Source: Salvator merianae
Lineage: Eukaryota; Chordata; Lepidosauria; Squamata; Teiidae
Direction of reading: 5' to 3'
Assembly: GCA_003586115.2 (NCBI GenBank)
Contig: QVOM02000021.1
Coordinates: 10,430,248-10,494,247 of the forward strand
Length of the DNA stretch: 64,000 nt
A program made the translations under genes and the position numbers. The notes below the pieces were generated by a model. The model did no database searches and had not been told where the DNA came from. It was given only the letters and a program-made list of their open reading frames with translations. How positions within the stretch are numbered: the stretch's first letter is position 1; each line of letters starts with the position of its first letter. This document shows, piece by piece, positions 1 to 12,050 of the stretch.

Positions 1-162
1 CTGGAAGCTGATTTGTGAAGTTCCTTTCAAAGGAAGCTCACAAGCCAGTGTTTAGTGGGGAAAAGGCTTCTAGCTGCACTTGCTCACCCATATTGGCTCC
101 CATTGTACCGCTGTGCATTGGTTCAGAAACAGGAGAAAAAAGGAAGGTTAATCACACAGATT
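1..162. other. Unassigned edge sequence
   Basis: No exon, RNA gene or repeat was recognised in this left edge. Confidence 0.4.
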
Positions 163-850
163 GAGGCCACCTCCAGACAGCAAGAGGAAATGCAGGATCT
201 TGTTTGAGTCCTGCAATTGCCTCTTGACGTCTCTGCCAGATGGCAGAGCAAAATCGCAGGGCAAGCTTGGGCGCTTACTGTCTGGACACTTGCTCCCATG
301 ACGAAAAAGCAACCACTTGTCTCATTCTAAAGTGATGTTGACCATACAACGCGGACACCATCTGCACTGTGTGGCCGTGGTACTCACCTGGATCAGGCTA
401 CCAGCATTCGCAGTGCAAATGCTGGTAGCCTTCCTGGATGTCTACCATAGCAGCAGCCAAGAAGCTGCCATGGCAACTGCCAGGGCAGTGCAGCACGCAG
501 GTGCGATCAGGCAATCGTATAGACCTGGTTGCCGTGCACGGCACAGTGGCTAAGGTAAGTGCAAATGCACTTTACCAGGAGTTGACTACCAGCTCCCAGT
601 AAAGCTGTGGAGCACAAACTTGTGCTCCACAGTTAGGAGCAATCAGGAGCAGCTTGTTAGCAAAAAGTGCAAACCTGCCCCAAATGTCCAGACAATGTAA
701 ATCATTTCACTATTCTAGGAAAATCCAGGTGGAGAGTTGATTTTCCCCCAATATCCCAGGGCTGTGTTGGGATTGCCACAGGTACATGTGGCAATTCCAG
801 CATAGCCCCATGATAATCCCACATTTTAGCTAATCTTTTCTAGATGGGGG
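163..850. mobile_element. GGGTGCCTCC-type MITE, copy 1, interrupted by another MITE
   Basis: The left end (GGCCACCTCCAGACAGCAAG) and the following hairpin (GCAGGATCTTG...) match the copies at 53734 and 60942. The right part (740-830) carries the family's TTGGGATTGCCACAGG hairpin seen also at 31830, 54070 and 61325. Sequence between about 330 and 680 belongs to the GGGCC-type MITE family, which suggests nesting. The right terminus is decayed and the boundary is approximate. Confidence 0.55.
330..680. mobile_element. GGGCC-type MITE, nested copy
   Basis: It shares with the other copies the GCAGTGCAAATGCTGGTAGC block, the CATGGCAACTGCCAGG block and the internal hairpin GTGGAGCACAAACTTGTGCT (610-640). 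The termini are not sharp. Confidence 0.5.
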
Positions 851-1189
851 TCAAACTGTGAGGGAGCCACTGAGTGGTTATACCAGAGAAAGAAATCTAA
901 GTGATTTCTGAATATATTAGGGGACTTCCTGGCTTACTTAGCTGGTACTTCAGCCAAGGCTCTGGTCTTGTTCAGATAGACAGGATAATGAAAAATAGAA
1001 AATTTATTTTTTAATAAAAAAGGTGGGTAAGGACAGCAGATCTAGGAGCCAGGGGGGCAGCTGTGAATGGAATCATTTGATGAAGCTGAATGGCTGAAAA
1101 TTTAGTTCGGTCAAAAGAGAAATATTTCCCCACAAAGCAAATAGTTAAAGGAAATAATTTGTTACTGAAAAATGTTGGGTTGATCACTA
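851..1189. other. Unassigned sequence
   Basis: No gene or repeat recognised; A/T-rich with a poly-A stretch near 1010. Confidence 0.4.
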
Positions 1190-1462
1190 GAGGCCTGCTC
1201 ACAAGTGCAGTCCGTCTGCATTTCTCCAAGACCAAATCAAACGGGAGCAGCTACAGCTGCACTGGGAGCAGCTGGATTGCTCCCAGTATGTAGCTTTCAC
1301 ATCTACTTCTGGGTGCAAATGCTGCATTGCTGCGCCATCATGCGCTGTATCCCTGGTCACCAGGACAGCAGCCGGACGTTTCCCCAGCCTCTGTCATGGT
1401 GCAGTGGCCAGCATTTGCACTGTGAGTGCTGGAAGCCCGTTGCCAGGATGTTCTAGTCCCAC
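1190..1462. mobile_element. GGGCC-type MITE fragment
   Basis: It carries the family blocks GGGAGCAGCTGGATTGCTCC, TTCTGGGTGCAAATGCTGC and GAGTGCTGGAAGCCCGTTGC, in the same order as at 10742-11134 and 47970-48322. The start GGCCTGCTCACAAGTGCAG resembles the left terminus. The right end is lost. Confidence 0.5.
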
Positions 1463-2421
1463 TGTATTAGACACATTCATGAATAATGATACTATGGATA
1501 AACACTAGTTACAACAGAGGAATTTACTTCCAGTTTTAGAGGTAGTAGGTTTCTAAAGTAGGAATCACTAGTATAGGAATTACTAGGAATCACTTATTTG
1601 CAATTTCCTCCAAGGGCTCCAGTAAGTCCCTAATGCAGGTTTTCAGTCTGACTCAGTAGGAATCTCTTTATACACTTACAAAAAGCAGATGCAATTATGA
1701 AGAGGGCTGCTTAATGTTCAATTGTCACATAGTCCTTAAAAGGATAAAAGCCCTTTTAAAAAGCTCTAGACTGTATCTTTGTGGTTTACGTGCTTCAGAT
1801 TTACACTGGACATTTTAAGAATTTAAATATATTAAAATATATTAAAATGAGCTTTTACCTAGGAACCAGTTCAGAGGAATGTGTTAAGGAATGCAAGTAC
1901 CTAGTGCATATTCATACCCTTAAGCTTGCTTGAATTAGAAGGGAGGAGTTGGAATGTAATTCCTTATCATTCTGCTTTAAGATAGTCTTGGCTTTCTCCC
2001 ATGACTAAACTATTTTAAAATGACGCCCATTAAATTAAAAAAAAAACTCTTGTCACGCCCAGTCTTGGGGAAACTATTTATTTCTTTGGAATTTCAGTAT
2101 CAGACAATAAAATTTCTTGAAGGATGCAAGTACTTTATGTAAGGTATATGTGAGTGCTGTATTTGACAGGTGTTACTGCAGCAAGAAAGAAAAAAGAAAA
2201 CATATCAATTAACATCTTGTCCTTATGTAAGAGAGTTCAAAAGTTAAAACTGCAGCTGTATGGGCAAATTTGGAAATACTTCAGAAAAGTAACTTAAAAA
2301 AAAAAAGGACTGCTTGAATTGTATTTTTACAGCAGTTATACTACTAAAATCAGCTCCAAAATTATGTAAAGCATTGGAGTTTTGGCAGTGCCACCACCAT
2401 TAAAGGACAAAGAGAATAAAA
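1463..2421. other. Unassigned A/T-rich sequence
   Basis: No exon or repeat family was recognised. Confidence 0.4.
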
Positions 2422-2590
2422 GAACATAAGAAGAGCCCTGCTGGTTCAGACCACAACCCATCTAGTCCAGCATCTTTTCTCACACAGTGGCCCACCACAT
2501 TGCTTCTGGACATTCTCAAGCAGAAGACAAAGGGAAACTCTTTACCTGCTCTCAACTCCCGCAAATGGCCTGAAGACACATCCTGCAGAG
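2422..2590 (-). mobile_element. CR1-like LINE 3' end
   Basis: Reading the minus strand, the sequence ends with the family's GGACTAGATGGG-type box, GAACCAGCAGGGCTCTTCTT and ATGTTCT. The same 3' end recurs at 31326-31625, 36905-37450 and 46600-47260. It is a short 5'-truncated copy directly abutting an L2-like 3' end. Confidence 0.75.
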
Positions 2591-2872
2591 ATGAGTACCT
2601 GTAAGAAGGTCTTCTTTGTGACAGACCGCAGGCTATGGAATGACCTCTCTTCTGAAGTATCTGAAGTACCATCAGTCTACATTCAGGCAGTTAGCGAAAA
2701 TGCACGTTTTCACCCTTGCCTTTGGCTAAAGAAGCCCTTGTCTTCCTCTCCTTCGTACAGTACTGCACTGTTTTTATCTGGTTTTGATTTTGTTTTTATG
2801 TATTTTAACAGTTGTAACCCACCCTGAGACCTCAGGAGACAGGATGGGATATAAATGTAAATAATAAAATCA
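2591..2872 (+). mobile_element. L2-like LINE, C-terminus of RT and 3' end
   Basis: The plus strand encodes RLWNDLSSEVSEVPSVYIQ, matching the LWNSLPPEV...PSL motif at the C-terminus of L2/CR1 polymerases. It is followed by the usual tail TGTAACCCACCCTGAGACCT and an A-rich end with AATAATAAA. It is 5' truncated. Confidence 0.75.
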
Positions 2873-3697
2873 TTGTGCATATATTGGGCATATGTATGTG
2901 GTCATATTTGCTTTGTTCTGGCAAGGGGCTCCCCTTGTGTTAGCCTTCTGCTCTTTACAAAAGGCTAAGCTGCCTAGCCAAACCTCTGAGGACATTGTGA
3001 CAACGTGACCACCCTGTACTTTTAACTTGCATGGAAATATACACATCGAGAGCGGCAGAACTGAGAGAAGAAATAACAAGACTAACTCCTTGGTCCAACT
3101 AAAATGCAAGAGAAAGAAGATGGAAAAAGTAATCTAGAAGTTGTCAACCAGTGTGCACAAGGGGTAGTTGGGTAGTGTGGTGGTGGTGTAGTAGTGTTTT
3201 TTTTTTTACTTTCTCTCTTTTTCAGTATCTATTCTTTTGGGGGGGCAGCACTATTTTTTTGTTGTTGTTGTTATGATCTGTCATTTTTTGTTATTTCCTT
3301 TTGTAAAATAGAAAAAAATTAAAATATATTTTTTTTAAAAAAGGAAATATACACGCGGCACACATGCAGAGAGATGGGTATGGAAGTTATCACCCCTCTT
3401 GGCTCCTTCAACAATCATATAGATAATAATGTATTTATATTTTCATCAGGGTGTTAAATCGTGTCTACTTTTTTTTTACTGTCTGCTTTGCCAAATTCAA
3501 TGTGGGCTTAGAAGGTTATGAAAAGTATCAGTACGCGGACTGTCACGTTAGTCGACATTTCTTTGTGGTTCATGTACAATAAAGGGATTCAAGTCCACTA
3601 TTCTGAGACCTAATGCAGACAGGAATGGGATAAACAATTGGAATTCTGTTCAAACTTGGTTTAATTTTTAGCAATTCTGCTCAAAACTGCATTCTGA
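2873..3697. other. Unassigned sequence with low-complexity T tracts
   Basis: T-rich tracts lie at 3196-3215, 3255-3275 and 3465-3478. No exon or named repeat was recognised. Confidence 0.4.
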
Positions 3698-4141
3698 GGG
3701 CCCGTTTACCCTTAGTTGCTAGTGAGTGTCTGCATGCTCGCTAGCAATGAGTGGCCGCACTCTGTACCAGCTTCAGCATCCGAGAGCATCTGCAGACATT
3801 CCCAAATGCTACTGGCTGTGGACAGCTAAAATGCTTACACGTGACAGCTCAAATGCTGCCCACAGTTTGACAGGGAGAAGCTAGACTGCTCCTGGTTAGC
3901 AGTGTTTGCACCTGCTTCCAGGTGTAAATGCTGTGAGGCTGTGGTGTGGTGTACCACATCCTGCTTGCCATGGTAACAGCCAGATGTTTCTGCAGCTGCT
4001 GCCATGGTGAGCAGGCATGCATTCACACTGCGAGTGCTGGAGGTATGGTACAAGGACATTCTAGCACCTGCAGTGCAAATGGCCACCATTTTGCTGCCCC
4101 CCAATTTTGGAAATCATTTTTATGAAGTGCAAATAGATGGG
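3698..4141. mobile_element. GGGCC-type MITE
   Basis: It starts GGGCCCGTTTACCCTTAGTT with GCTAGTGAG / CTCGCTAGC hairpin arms. It carries the family blocks ACTGCTCCTGGTTAGCAG, TTCCAGGTGTAAATGCTG, GCTGCTGCCATGGTGAGCAG and CTGCAGTGCAAATGGCC. The right end (GAAGTGCAAATAGATGG) is degenerate. Confidence 0.6.
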
Positions 4142-6454
4142 TTGACTGGCCCATTCCTAGTTTCAGTATATTGTCATGCCTTGTATAACACGGATTTGCA
4201 TAGCATCTGTTTTGCTCTTGCATATTTGGTAAAATGTGACTTTCTTTGTTTTAGATAATCCAGGAAACTTTCGGTATTGTGAATTGGCTTCTGAGGTGCC
4301 ATTGGCTTACACTTGTAGACTGGGCCTCTATGTTCCCCAAGCTGGTTTTGAAACACATGGTAGTTTGTGGGAACCAAACTTTAGTTGCACCTCCAAACTT
4401 TCTTCTTTTCTTTGAAAAGTTTGATGAATACTTGTTCTGTATTATTTTTCTTGTGGGATACATGGATCAGAAAAGCAAAATAATTTGTATTCAAAGGATT
4501 AATATATTTTTTTTCCTAGTCTAGATTCAACGCATTGTGTCAGATTTCACAGAATACCAAACCATAAATAATATTTTTCCTGAACAATATCAAAATTGAA
4601 ACCATGGAGCATTTTTTATTAGTTTGTGATATCTATAAGGGAATCTTACAAGAAATTATCTGGTCTGCATACCTGAAAAGTCATATTTTTAATATGTTAA
4701 AATTCTTCTGTTAGACAATATGCCTAACTTTACACTATTGTAAAATTTCCAACAAGCAAGAAAACATGAAAACAAGACTCTCAATGTTAATTGAATAGTT
4801 GTGGCACAAATCAACAAATGTTCTTTGTTTTGCTAAGAACCTTGTCAGCAGTTTTTTTTTGTTTGTTTGTATTTAAAACATTTTTAGAGTCCGTGACCAT
4901 AATAAAATATTTCAAGAAAAGCGAAGTTCTATTACATCTCCCGTCTGTGTTGGACGAATGAATATTTTTCAGTTACTACCTGATATCTCTAAAAGGTGAA
5001 TTTTGAAATTTAGATTCAAGAGGATATCGGAGGATATTGAAGATCTGGGATGAAGCATGTGGAGTGGAAGATCATCCTTATGGAGGCCCACGGTTGGTGG
5101 GAACTACAGCTGTATCTCCACTTATCAGTTCCAGATGTCTCAATGGGTCAAGGCATCCACTTTCATCTCATCTCCATTTGCAGTGGCAGTGGCAGCAGCA
5201 GCGGCAGTGGGTGCCTCGCAGCAACTGCGCCAGCCCCTTTTCTGGCATGATCACCAGTGAAGGCATCTCCTTTATAAGGCATTTCTTCTACCCTGCACAG
5301 GGGAGGCACCATTCCATGTCACCTCCTTATTCCGAAACAGAGACAAGAAGACACCTTCTTTCCAAAGTGGAGGCACAGCCTAGGTTTGCAGCTGTTCCCT
5401 GTGATTCATTCCCAAGCCCAATTGAGCATATTATTTTCTCCCTAATGCCATTCACTAACTGCACAAAGTGCTGTGCAGATACCAAGTAAGACATGTGGCA
5501 GAAGCACTGAGCAAGAAGCCACAGACATTTTCTGGTTATCGGTAAAGAATAATTCTGGTTTTAAGGTAATGTATGGATTGCTGGGCAGAGTCATACAGTA
5601 CTAGGCATCCCATCAAATTAAAAAAAAATGGATATTATATATGAAGGTTTTTCTTTTTCCTCCTGTCTGCTTTACTTCCAAAAGAGCAGCATATGGGGAA
5701 ACTCACACTCCTGGATGATCTCACCAAATGGGAGCTCATCTTGCCTTGCTCTGCCCTCAGGATTGCAATCAACCTTTTTGTGTAAAAACGTAAAAGCATT
5801 ACTTTTTTGGGTCAGATAATTCTGTATTGTCTCCCTTGGATTGCCACCTTATTGTAAAACTAGAGGTCCTTTGTCTTTGGAGAATATATGACAGACAGGA
5901 ATGTAGCTGTTGGAACCATATCCAGCATCAAGAAGCAATAATGTGGGAATAATGTTTGTCTGAAATATGGGATAAGTGCCTGCACTTGCCCCACCATGTT
6001 ACAAAGCTGTCTGGCAGGGTTGGCAAGCGGCATGCGCAGGATCTAACCAAGATCTCACATTTTCCTCTTGCTGTTTGGAGATGCTTAGGAAAACCCTTGC
6101 TGAATCAGACCAAATGATCCAAGTTTTCCAACATAGCCAACTGGGTGTCTAGAATGGAACCTCTCAAGGTCTGATGGGATAGGAACAAGATGTCAAATGG
6201 TGCCTTGCATTTGCCCCAAATGTGCTTTGGTCTACAGCAGACCAAAACACAATTCAGCCATCAAGAACAAGGTGCCAAGCACCCCATAACCCTGCCCCGC
6301 TACACAAGCCAATGCTAGCTTGCCCAGGAATTCCACAAAGAAGCTTTAAAGGCCATGTCTATTATTTATCCTCAGGAATTGGTTTTCCACAGCATGTTAT
6401 CGCAGAATGTGGAGAAACCAGCAGGAATTAATTTAATTTGCCTTTAGATCAGGA
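4142..6454. other. Unassigned sequence, including one 150-codon open frame of doubtful meaning
   Basis: An open frame at 5037-5489 (+) runs 150 codons with a Gln/Trp-rich stretch from a CAG/GCA-rich patch (5180-5212). It resembles no family I know, has no flanking splice logic I could support, and is probably chance. The rest is A/T-rich and unrecognised. Confidence 0.35.
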
Positions 6455-6590
6455 GTTGCTAATGGGTGGTCCTCCAGACAACGCTGAACTGCTGATATTC
6501 CTTGCCATTGGCTGTGCTGGCTGGAGACTGATCAAAGTTGTAGTTCAGAAACATCTGGAGGACTATCCCTGCTCTAAAGCCATCTGATGG
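6455..6590. mobile_element. Palindromic MITE (GTCCTCCAGA arms)
   Basis: The left arm GGTGGTCCTCCAGACAACG is answered on the right by CATCTGGAGGACTATCC. The interior has the TTGCCATTGGCTGTGCTGGC core and GTTGTAGTTCAG, a common short palindromic repeat of squamate genomes (recalled). No coding potential. Confidence 0.6.
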
Positions 6591-6934
6591 TTTCCTATCA
6601 TTGTCACATTTTGAGGCACTCAGTTCCATTCCTTAATTCTGAAGGTTGCAAAGATGCACTCTATTTAGTATACCCTTCATCTGTTATCAATCGAACTAGG
6701 ATGATTTTTAGTTTGCTTGGTATCTTTTACTGCCACTTCTACTTTGATTCCTATTAGTTTGCTACTTCTCAATATTCAGTTGCATGCTTTATGCCTGCTC
6801 TATATTTCACGGGAAAGATGCACCATTCTGTCTTACAGCTGCACCAAGCACAGAAAAGAAAACATTGGCTTCACAGGTGCCTTTCTGAGCTCACTCTACC
6901 ATTGATGCACTTCAGCTACTGAATACTGTTAGAA

Positions 6935-7130
6935 GAAACTTTCTGACAGTAAGGGCGATCTGTCAATGGAATAGGTTGCCACAGGAGGTAGGAAGCTCTC
7001 CTTTGCTAGAGGTCTTCAAGGAGAGGCTGGACAGACATCTGTCTGGGATGGTTTAGTGAATCCAGCATTGAGCAGGGGATTGGACTTGATGACCCTGGAG
7101 GTCTCTTCCAACCCTATGATTCTATGATCT
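6935..7130 (+). mobile_element. CR1 LINE 3' end
   Basis: It encodes the polymerase C-terminus WNRLPQEVGSSPLLEVFKER and LDRHLSGMV. The classical CR1 end follows: GGACTTGATGACCCTGGAGG, CTTCCAACCC and the octamer-like repeats ATGATTCTATGAT. A 5'-truncated insertion. Confidence 0.9.
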
Positions 7131-7599
7131 ACATACTCAACACTGGTTACTATGCAGGGGAGCAGGGATAATGCTGAGGGTAGCAAAATAATAAGAAGTG
7201 GCAGTAAAGGTCATCAAGCAAACTAAGAACCATTCTAATTCTATTGTTGCGTGGATTATTTGGACTGCTCATTTTGGCTGGTTATAGCAGTGCATTTTCT
7301 TAGAGGGCTCTTTGTAGGTCTGTTCTCATCCCATTCTGCTAGAATTCTGCTGCTAGGAAATAAAACTAAGAGCTCCTTATATTTTTGATGCAGGTGTTCA
7401 GTTTTATTCCATATGGCTTGCTTTTGATACTAGGTTTTATGGCAAGAGCCATCCAGCGTCTAGGGTCACAAACAGATTAAATTCCTGTCTTCAGGAATCC
7501 AAGCTTCAAAAGCTATAAATCATGCTTTAAGCATATGCAAATAAGCTGCATCCACTTTTGTATTTCCTGATGCCCTAAAAGTCCCTAATGACGCCCAAA
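7131..7599. other. Unassigned sequence
   Basis: No exon or repeat recognised. Confidence 0.4.
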
Positions 7600-8125
7600 A
7601 GGATCTCCCCGCAGCAGCCACTATCACCTTCAGCTACACACCCCCTTTGCCCATGTCAGAGATGGGGGATAGGTAGCCCAGGGCCATGCTTGTAAGGACA
7701 CAATTTAAATCACTGTTGCAGGCAGGGACAACCCCCACCCCCGGCAGAGAAAGCCTATCTATGAAATTTCACTCTTTTGTCTCTGTAAAATAAAATGAAA
7801 TGGAGACTAAACAGGGCTGATTGCTTTAAAGAAATCCAAGTAGGTTTCCAGAGGTGGGGAGGGCTAGTTGACAGAGAAAGATGAGTGTACCCTCCCCAGG
7901 GAGGCCATAATGTGATTAGCAGAACTTCACAGAGCTAAGAGGAGGGGAAGTATGGTTGGGGTGGAGACAAAAAAGTATCCTTTTACCGGACTGAGGCCAG
8001 GGAGACTAAAGGTGTAGACATAGCAAGAGGTCTCAGTGAGAATTACATAATTAAGGGTGTGACCTGTTATTTTGTGAACTCAGACCCCGGGGTGCCCTGA
8101 AACAAATTTTTTGGTTGTAGTGTGA
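7600..8125. repeat. Dispersed repeat shared with 24120-24445
   Basis: Several blocks match the second copy in the same order: GTACCCTCCCCAGGGAGGCC against GATACCCTCCCTTGAGAAGCC, GGTTGGGGTGGAGAC, GGACTGAGGCCAGGGAGACT and GTCTCAGTGAG. No coding content was seen. It may be the body of a DNA transposon whose ends I could not fix. Confidence 0.5.
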
Positions 8126-9101
8126 CTGGGCCCCTGGTATTATTGATGGGTATGTCATTTTTTAATTGCACCGTTAGGCATCAATCCTGTATCAGTTTGT
8201 AATTATTGGCACTCCTTGTAGAAGAAAGATAATTATTTGTGGAAACTACATAACAAGATTCTTTAGTTTCTCCTTTTTGACACTTATTTGTTTTGTTTTG
8301 AGTAGTTTAAGCTAAATCAGTCTTCTAGTTGACTTTGCTGTATAACCTATAAAAGCAGATTTTCAGTTGTCCTACAACTTGTGTGGTTCCCCCCCCCCCT
8401 TTAATAGTTCCAAAGGAAAAAAACAAAGGGCAACTTGTTCAGGTAAGTTTTCTTTCTATCCAAATCTTTTTTTAAAAAAAAAAATTGCAATTTTAGGTCT
8501 GCAATAACAAAACATTAATTGGAGCGAGAAGAAACAGATTAAGGTTTGACAACTGTGGTTTTCTTGTCCTTAGAATCCAAAAATAGCTCTGTTGGCAGCT
8601 TTGGTGCATAACAGATTAGGCTAAGAAAGGTGCTTCCCTCTGCAACATCACAGCTAGATTAGTCCTGACTTCCCTCAGTTTTGCTGCTTGCCAACATTCC
8701 TTTGTAATTGGTAGTTAGTGGGGTAAGTTGCATAATTCAGAGACGAAGTACAGGATTTGCTGGACTGGAAATATTTTTTCTTTCAATCAGAGTGATCTTC
8801 AAATCAGTTAGGTTGGGGTATTTGGATTGAATGCAACCTATTCAATTGAATTAAGTTAGCTTACGTTTCAGTATTCTGGCACAACTAGCGTAGAACTTCG
8901 CCAAGATATCATGTGAGCATTTTATTTCTGGAATGTCAGGCTAGCGAATGCATTCATGGAACTAGTTATCTCAGCTTCCTTGAGATATGTTTCGTGTTCC
9001 CTAAAAGTTCCCCATACGGATCTTAAGCTTTTCTGAGTAGGATAAACCATGCACATAGCCTTCCTAAATCTTAAAATTACAGGGCAAATTTCTGAAACTA
9101 G
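8126..9101. other. Unassigned A/T-rich sequence
   Basis: A C-run lies at 8391-8400 and an A/T tract at 8468-8483. No exon or repeat family was recognised. Confidence 0.4.
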
Positions 9102-9480
9102 GGGCCTATTGACACTTGTGCAATAGAGTGATCCAAGCTGCTGTCTGGATTGCTCCGTCCACACTGGGGAGCCATGACAATTCACCAGAAGTTACCGTAG
9201 GCATCCTGAGCAATGCAGATGTGGACCACTAAAAATCAGTCCACATGCTAACCAGGAGTGGCTGGATCCCTCCTGGACACCGGCAGCTGCACCCTCTTCC
9301 AGGTGTGGTGCTGCCTCGTGACTGCAGCTATGCAGTTGCGCACTGTGTTCTGATTGCCATGTCAGTGTCCAATTATGCACTGGATGTTGCCTCTGATGTT
9401 GCCTTAGTGATCCCGGGCAGCCCTGGCCTGGCCATTCACACTTTATGCACTTTTGTGATACCATACAAGGCTGGTCAGTG
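9102..9480. mobile_element. GGGCC-type MITE, diverged
   Basis: It begins GGGGCCTATTGACACTTGTG. It includes the TCCACACTGGGGAGCC block, AACCAGGAGTGGCTGGATCC, TTCCAGGTGTGGTGCTGC and a decayed right end near TTTATGCACTTTTGTG. An open frame of 141 codons (9245-9670) crosses it and is not considered a gene. Confidence 0.5.
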
Positions 9481-9841
9481 TCTTTTAAAGACCCTCGGTT
9501 CACCTGAGTGTGAGATTCTCTGTTTCTCCTTCTTGCTTGAATTGCTGGCTTTGTTAGTTCATGGAGGGAGAGAACCCAAAAATGAGAACCAAATAGACAT
9601 TATCATAAAACTTTTAACTGCAACGTGTTGTGTTCAAACATTTTCTCTTTGGTGGTTAGCAGGACGATAAGAGTGATGTTGCTTAGCGCTTAGCTTCATC
9701 ACTCTTTGTTATGATAAATTTCAGTGCTTGGTTATTTTTTGGTGTCAAAATATTCTGTAGGTACTTTTGAATATAGGCTTAAAAGTATTGTCAGGAGCTA
9801 AAGATATTTGATTAGTTCCAGAGCTTCACGGCAGAAATGCA
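9481..9841. other. Unassigned sequence
   Basis: No exon or repeat recognised. Confidence 0.4.
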
Positions 9842-10011
9842 GTTTGTTGTTGTTGGGTGACTCCTGGTTGACGGCATGGGCACCTCTATGCAGTTTTCTT
9901 GGCAAAGATACAGAAGTGCTTTGCCATTGCCTACTCCCAGGGAGAAGCTGGGGATTGAGGTGGCAACCCTCTGCTTTCCATTTGCTCTACCATTGAGCTA
10001 CAGCCACTACC
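9842..10011 (-). mobile_element. tRNA-derived SINE with Bov-B-like tail (Sauria type)
   Basis: On the minus strand it opens with a tRNA-like head, GGCTGTAGCTCAATGGTAGA (A box), and GGGTTGCCACCTCAATCCC (degenerate B box). The tail AAAGCACTTCTGTATCTTTG then CCAAGAAAACTGCATAGAGG resembles the Bov-B LINE 3' end, and it finishes in CAA repeats. That build is known for Sauria SINEs, mobilised by Bov-B. Confidence 0.8.
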
Positions 10012-10504
10012 TACAGTGCAGCTCAGAAAAACTCACAATTTGCTCCTTGGTACGTAATAATATTAGAAAGGGAAAAAAATCTTGGATCACCAACTAGTAT
10101 GGTTAGTATCTGAACCTTTTCAAGCCCAATAGTCCATTATTCTTATTGACATGATCTGAAGCAAAAGAAATAGAATTGCTCCCTTAAAGAAATAGAATTG
10201 CTCTCTTGACGTAGAAGCTTTCAAGTACAGTATATAACACGTACGTTTACTCTAGAATTCTGTTAGGGAAATTTCTAGCTGCATCTAAACTTGAGGCTTT
10301 ACAGTTTATTTAATGTATGACACATCTTGTAGACATTGTGTAGATGTGCAATACAACAGTTTGCAAAACATATCAGTGCAGTTACTTGGAAGTTAACTCT
10401 TCTATCCCCAGGCAATACTGGTGATCCAGTATCAGCACTGAATATCCTCCAGCAGCCAGAAATTAAGCCAGTCAGGGCAACAGCTAAAGGACCTGCCAGG
10501 GGCC
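10012..10504. other. Unassigned sequence
   Basis: No exon recognised. A direct duplication of AAAGAAATAGAATTGCTC occurs around 10165-10203. Confidence 0.4.
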
Positions 10505-10720
10505 TTGTCTACACCTAAGCTTTAATCTAGCTTCAGTTCACTTTTAGACTGAGAAAACACATCAGCAAAGTGACAAATCGTTTTCTTTGGGCACTATTTA
10601 ACTCAGAAAATCCACCTTTGGGTTAGATAACGTGGAAATAAACTGACTAGTCACTTTGCTGATGTGTTTTCTCACTCCAAAGATGGACTGAAATTGAATT
10701 AAAACTTAAAGAGACTTTAA
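10505..10720. mobile_element. Palindromic MITE (AAAACACATCAGCAAAGT arms)
   Basis: The left arm GAGAAAACACATCAGCAAAG (10550s) is answered by CTTTGCTGATGTGTTTTCTC (10655-10675). Outer arms also pair: TTTAATCTAGCTTCAGTTCA with TGAAATTGAATTAAAACTT. A half copy lies at 44028-44165. Non-coding. Confidence 0.7.
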
Positions 10721-10741
10721 GGTGGAAGAGTGGAAGTCTAT

Positions 10742-11134
10742 GGGCCTGTTCACACTTTTCACTAGTAAGCATCTGCACTGTGTGGAGGCCCTAGAGATCA
10801 GGACTACAGCTGCTCCCAATCGCTACTAGCTGTGGATTGTGCTCCACAGCTGTACCAGGAACAGCTGGACTGCTCCTGGTATGCAGCATTTGCACCTACT
10901 TCCAGGTGTGAATGCAGTGCGGCTGAAGCTGCAAAGTTGCACACCACATCCCCGGTCGCCATGGCAGTGGCTGGACGTTTCCCCAGCTGCTGTCATAGCA
11001 GGCAGGCAGCATTCACACCCATTTCCGGGATGTTCCAGCCATTGCAGTGCGGATGGCCACCATACTGTGAGGACTTTTCCTTCTTGGAATGTTCGATTGT
11101 GAACATTTCAAGATGGAAAGTGCGAAAAGGCCCA
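10742..11134. mobile_element. GGGCC-type MITE, near-complete
   Basis: Both termini are present: GGGCCTGTTCACACTTTTCA on the left and GAAAGTGCGAAAAGGCCC on the right, which read as inverted repeats. The interior holds TGGATTGTGCTCCACAGC, ACTGCTCCTGGTATGCAG, CGCCATGGCAGTGGCTGGAC and TTGCAGTGCGGATGGCC. Frames of 119 and 87 codons that cross it are incidental. Confidence 0.75.
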
Positions 11135-12050
11135 AGGACCATTGAAGACTGGTTAATTCAGAAAAGGATCCACACAGGACTCTTACCCTGAGATCCCTAT
11201 CAAACAAGATGGAGCATGGACAGGCTACACCTATCTCTTACTTTGAGTTTCAAGACCTTTTAAAAAGTTATACTAAGAATTAAAATGAATGTATTTGAGC
11301 ATGCAAAAAGCCAGCAACCCTGCTTTCCACCACCACAGTTTTTATGGGCTATCATCAGGTCCATATTCTCTCAGGAAGGGAATGTAAAATGGACTCCTTA
11401 GATTTCAACAGCAGAATTTTGTGGGTCAGTTTATACTTGGAGGAAATCCCCAAATCCCAAATTGCTTTGTTTGTACACACGCAGCACACATACATTTAAA
11501 CACATTTAACCTGAATTGCAAACAACCCAGTTCATATTAGCTCCATTAGAGTCCCTCTGTCTTGCCTGAACTTTTGGTTGGAAACTAGAGGTCTGTTTAA
11601 GAATCCGTGGTCCTGCTCTGCACTGTTTTATTTACACATCTGTTCAGAAGAGATATTTCCCATTAAACCCATTGTTTATGAAAGGCCCACCTGTTCTGAC
11701 TCCTTGTTGGCACATAGAACGTCAGCAGAATTGACGAAGAGTGGAAACTGGAGTTTCAAGTACCATTAAGTGGTTTAGGTCAGGGAATGAGAGAAAAGCA
11801 CTATGAATGTTTAAGCAGCAGGTCATTTGTTCTCTTATGGAAGAGGTTATTTCTAGCATTCCAGGAATGGTTGGAAAGAGGTATGTCAGTAGAGTATCTT
11901 TCAAACAAACCAGCATATGATTGTATCTGTACAACTGGAATATCTTTTCCAACATAAGCACTAATGTAAGCGAAAAAGAAAAAGAAAAAAGTATCCACCA
12001 TGTGTTTAATAAAGCAGAACCTGCAGCAGAACTCTATTTAAGAGAGAGAG
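11135..12050. other. Unassigned sequence
   Basis: No exon or repeat recognised. Confidence 0.4.
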
